From Myxococcales bacterium (GTDB lineage: Bacteria > Myxococcota > Bradymonadia > UBA7976 > UBA1532), in assembly GCA_020430675.1 (NCBI GenBank), contig JAGQJJ010000240.1, forward strand, positions 1 to 6,467: a stretch of DNA of 6,467 bases, written 5' to 3'. Position numbers and translations under genes: made by a program. Numbering within the stretch: position 1 is the stretch's first letter; the number at the start of each line of letters is the position of its first letter. Shown in pieces: positions 5,308-6,467 of this stretch. The notes beneath the pieces are model-generated. The model was not told where the DNA came from. It made no database searches and saw only the letters and a program-made list of their open reading frames with translations.

Positions 5308-6467
5308 TCAGTAGCATGCCCCCCGCCCTTCGAGATCGCGACGACACCGCAGCGGGGGCGCGCAGTCGGCGTCGTCAGCGCAGAGGGGGGCACACACCCA
5401 CAAGGGTGCAGCGGGATCGCGGGCCAGATCCACACATCGTCCGGAGGGGCAGTGCGCATCGCTTGCGCAGGGCCGTCCGCAGCGCCCGTCGAGGTACGAC
5501 GCGACGCACCATCCCGACGCGCAGTCCGCGCCTTGGGCACAGGGGGCCAGCGGGGCACCCGGGCCCGCGGGCACGCAGGCGCCGACCGGCGCGTCGGGTT
5601 CGAGCGGCGCGCAGGCCTGGCCGTCGGGGCAGGCGCCGTCGTACAGCGCGCACGGCGCCCGGCAGCGGCGGCCATCGGCGCCTTCCAGGCAGGCGACCGC
5701 AGGCGCCGCGCACTCGGCATCGGCGGCGCAGGCCAGCCCGACCACCTCGCCGGCCGCCGGCTGGCATTCGCCTTCGAGCGCCTCGGGCGAGAGCGCGCAG
5801 GCTTCGTTTGCGCTGCATTGCGGCCCATCAAGGCGGCAGATGCCCACGCAGCGGCGGGCGCCGAGGCGGTCGCGGCAGGCGGTGCCCGCGGGGCAGGCGT
5901 CGCCTTCGGGGCAGGGGTCGGCGCAGCGGCGGCCGAGGCACAAGCCTGAGGCGCATTCGTCGCCCTGGGCGCAGACCGCGCCGGCTTCGGCGGGCCCGCT
6001 GGCCAGGCAGACCGCTGTGGTGCCGAGCGCGACGCAGCGCGCGCCTGCGGGGCATTCGTTCTGGCACAGCGCGCGGCATTGGCCCTCGAAGCAGGCGCCG
6101 CTGGCGCAGTCGGCGCCGATCAGGCAGGGCTCGCCCAGCGCGCCCGGACCGCGCTCGACGCAATGCGGCCCTTTGTCGTCGAAGACGGCGCACACCCGAC
6201 CCGGCCGGCAGTCGGCAGCGCTGGCGCAGCGCGGATGGCAGGCCTCGGCGGCGCAGAGGGTGGTCGCCGGGCAGCCGGCCTCGCAGTCGGGCAGGCAGCG
6301 GCCGGCGGTGCACATGAGGCCCGCGGCGCAGGCGGTCACCGACTCGCAGGCGGCGCCCTCGGCCAGCGGCAGCGGCGTGCACCACGCGCCCGTGCCGAAG
6401 TCGACGCAGCGCAGCCCCGCCGGGCACTCACCGGCGCAGGCCGCCAGGCAGCGGCCGTTCGCACACC
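5308..6467 (-). CDS. Cysteine-rich repeat protein, probably exported (5' end outside window)
   Basis: 385 residues are visible before the TGA at 5308-5310; the frame is already open at the right edge, so the true start and any signal peptide lie outside. It contains 58 Cys (15%), arranged in about five related units of roughly 50-90 residues built on G-x-x-C-x5-C-x-S-G-x-C followed by further Cys pairs such as C-P-x-G-x-x-C. The GTG at 6337-6339 is not a convincing start because the same Cys pattern continues upstream of it. The protein ends G-R-G-A-C-Y with no C-terminal membrane segment, LPXTG or MYXO-CTERM-like tail. High even-spaced Cys and scarcity of Lys point to an oxidised, cell-surface or secreted protein. 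The repeat type differs from that of the next gene, 43 bases downstream and in the same direction, with which it is probably cotranscribed. Function unknown. Confidence 0.88.
   Translation of the reverse strand, partial: CANGRCLAACAGECPAGLRCVDFGTGAWCTPLPLAEGAACESVTACAAGLMCTAGRCLPDCEAGCPATTLCAAEACHPRCASAADCRPGRVCAVFDDKGPHCVERGPGALGEPCLIGADCASGACFEGQCRALCQNECPAGARCVALGTTAVCLASGPAEAGAVCAQGDECASGLCLGRRCADPCPEGDACPAGTACRDRLGARRCVGICRLDGPQCSANEACALSPEALEGECQPAAGEVVGLACAADAECAAPAVACLEGADGRRCRAPCALYDGACPDGQACAPLEPDAPVGACVPAGPGAPLAPCAQGADCASGWCVASYLDGRCGRPCASDAHCPSGRCVDLARDPAAPLWVCAPLCADDADCAPPLRCRRDLEGRGACY
5314..6348 (-). repeat. About five degenerate Cys-rich units (protein level)
   Basis: Units begin at A-A-C-E-S-V-T-A-C, E-P-C-L-I-G-A-D-C, A-V-C-A-Q-G-D-E-C, L-A-C-A-A-D-A-E-C and A-P-C-A-Q-G-A-D-C. 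Three of them share C-x5-C-A-S-G-x-C almost exactly (C-A-S-G-A-C, C-A-S-G-L-C, C-A-S-G-W-C), the first and fourth are more diverged. Later Cys in each unit follow x-x-C-x3-C and C-P-x-G-x-x-C spacing, with variable loops of 8-12 residues. Duplication of an ancestral unit is the obvious origin. I cannot name the domain. Confidence 0.75.

Overview
The window is very GC-rich (by eye about 70%). All supported coding sequence lies on the minus strand. The GC-rich codon use, the lipoprotein leader followed by an Asp/Met/Pro linker (D-M-R-P, P-D-M repeats), the large disulfide-type Cys repeat proteins and an NRPS together suggest Myxococcota, Bradymonadota or a related former-deltaproteobacterial lineage. 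No rRNA or marker gene confirms this.

Reading in transcription order from the right: (1) 6467-5308 is the 3' part of a gene for a secreted-type Cys-rich protein, with 58 Cys in 385 visible residues. (2) 5307-5265 is a 43-base gap with a small hairpin and a purine-rich stretch. (3) From the ATG at 5264 one reading frame stays open without a stop to the left edge, at least 1754 codons. I translated it codon by codon. Its first 506 residues are a second Cys-rich lipoprotein: signal peptide with lipobox, linker, and 13 tandem six-Cys repeats, with no Lys, Trp or Tyr at all. At about 3741-3755 (residues 504-508) it changes abruptly, in frame and inside the last Cys repeat, into the C-terminal third of a PLP-dependent aminotransferase domain of the GSAM/AMT type. 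A regular NRPS module follows: condensation (C), adenylation (A) with the complete threonine code DFWNIGMVHK, carrier protein (PCP), and the C1 motif of another condensation domain at the edge.

The main point is this junction. A lipoprotein leader and oxidised Cys repeats belong outside the cytoplasm, whereas an NRPS works in the cytoplasm. The aminotransferase fragment starts just after the place where the family has its PLP-binding lysine, so it cannot be a working enzyme. The likeliest reading is two unrelated genes joined by a rearrangement or an assembly error: a truncated Cys-rich lipoprotein gene and a beheaded AMT-C-A(Thr)-PCP-C synthetase gene. The join is in frame, so automated annotation would report one giant protein. 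A true fusion is not excluded, but nothing here supports it biologically.

If the NRPS part comes from an intact gene elsewhere, its order (AMT, then C-A-PCP) resembles lipopeptide synthetases of the mycosubtilin/iturin type, which add a beta-amino group to a fatty acyl chain before the first peptide bond. Threonine would be the first amino acid joined to it. There is no gene-free stretch above 300 bases, and I see no tRNA, rRNA, CRISPR array, IS element or attachment site.
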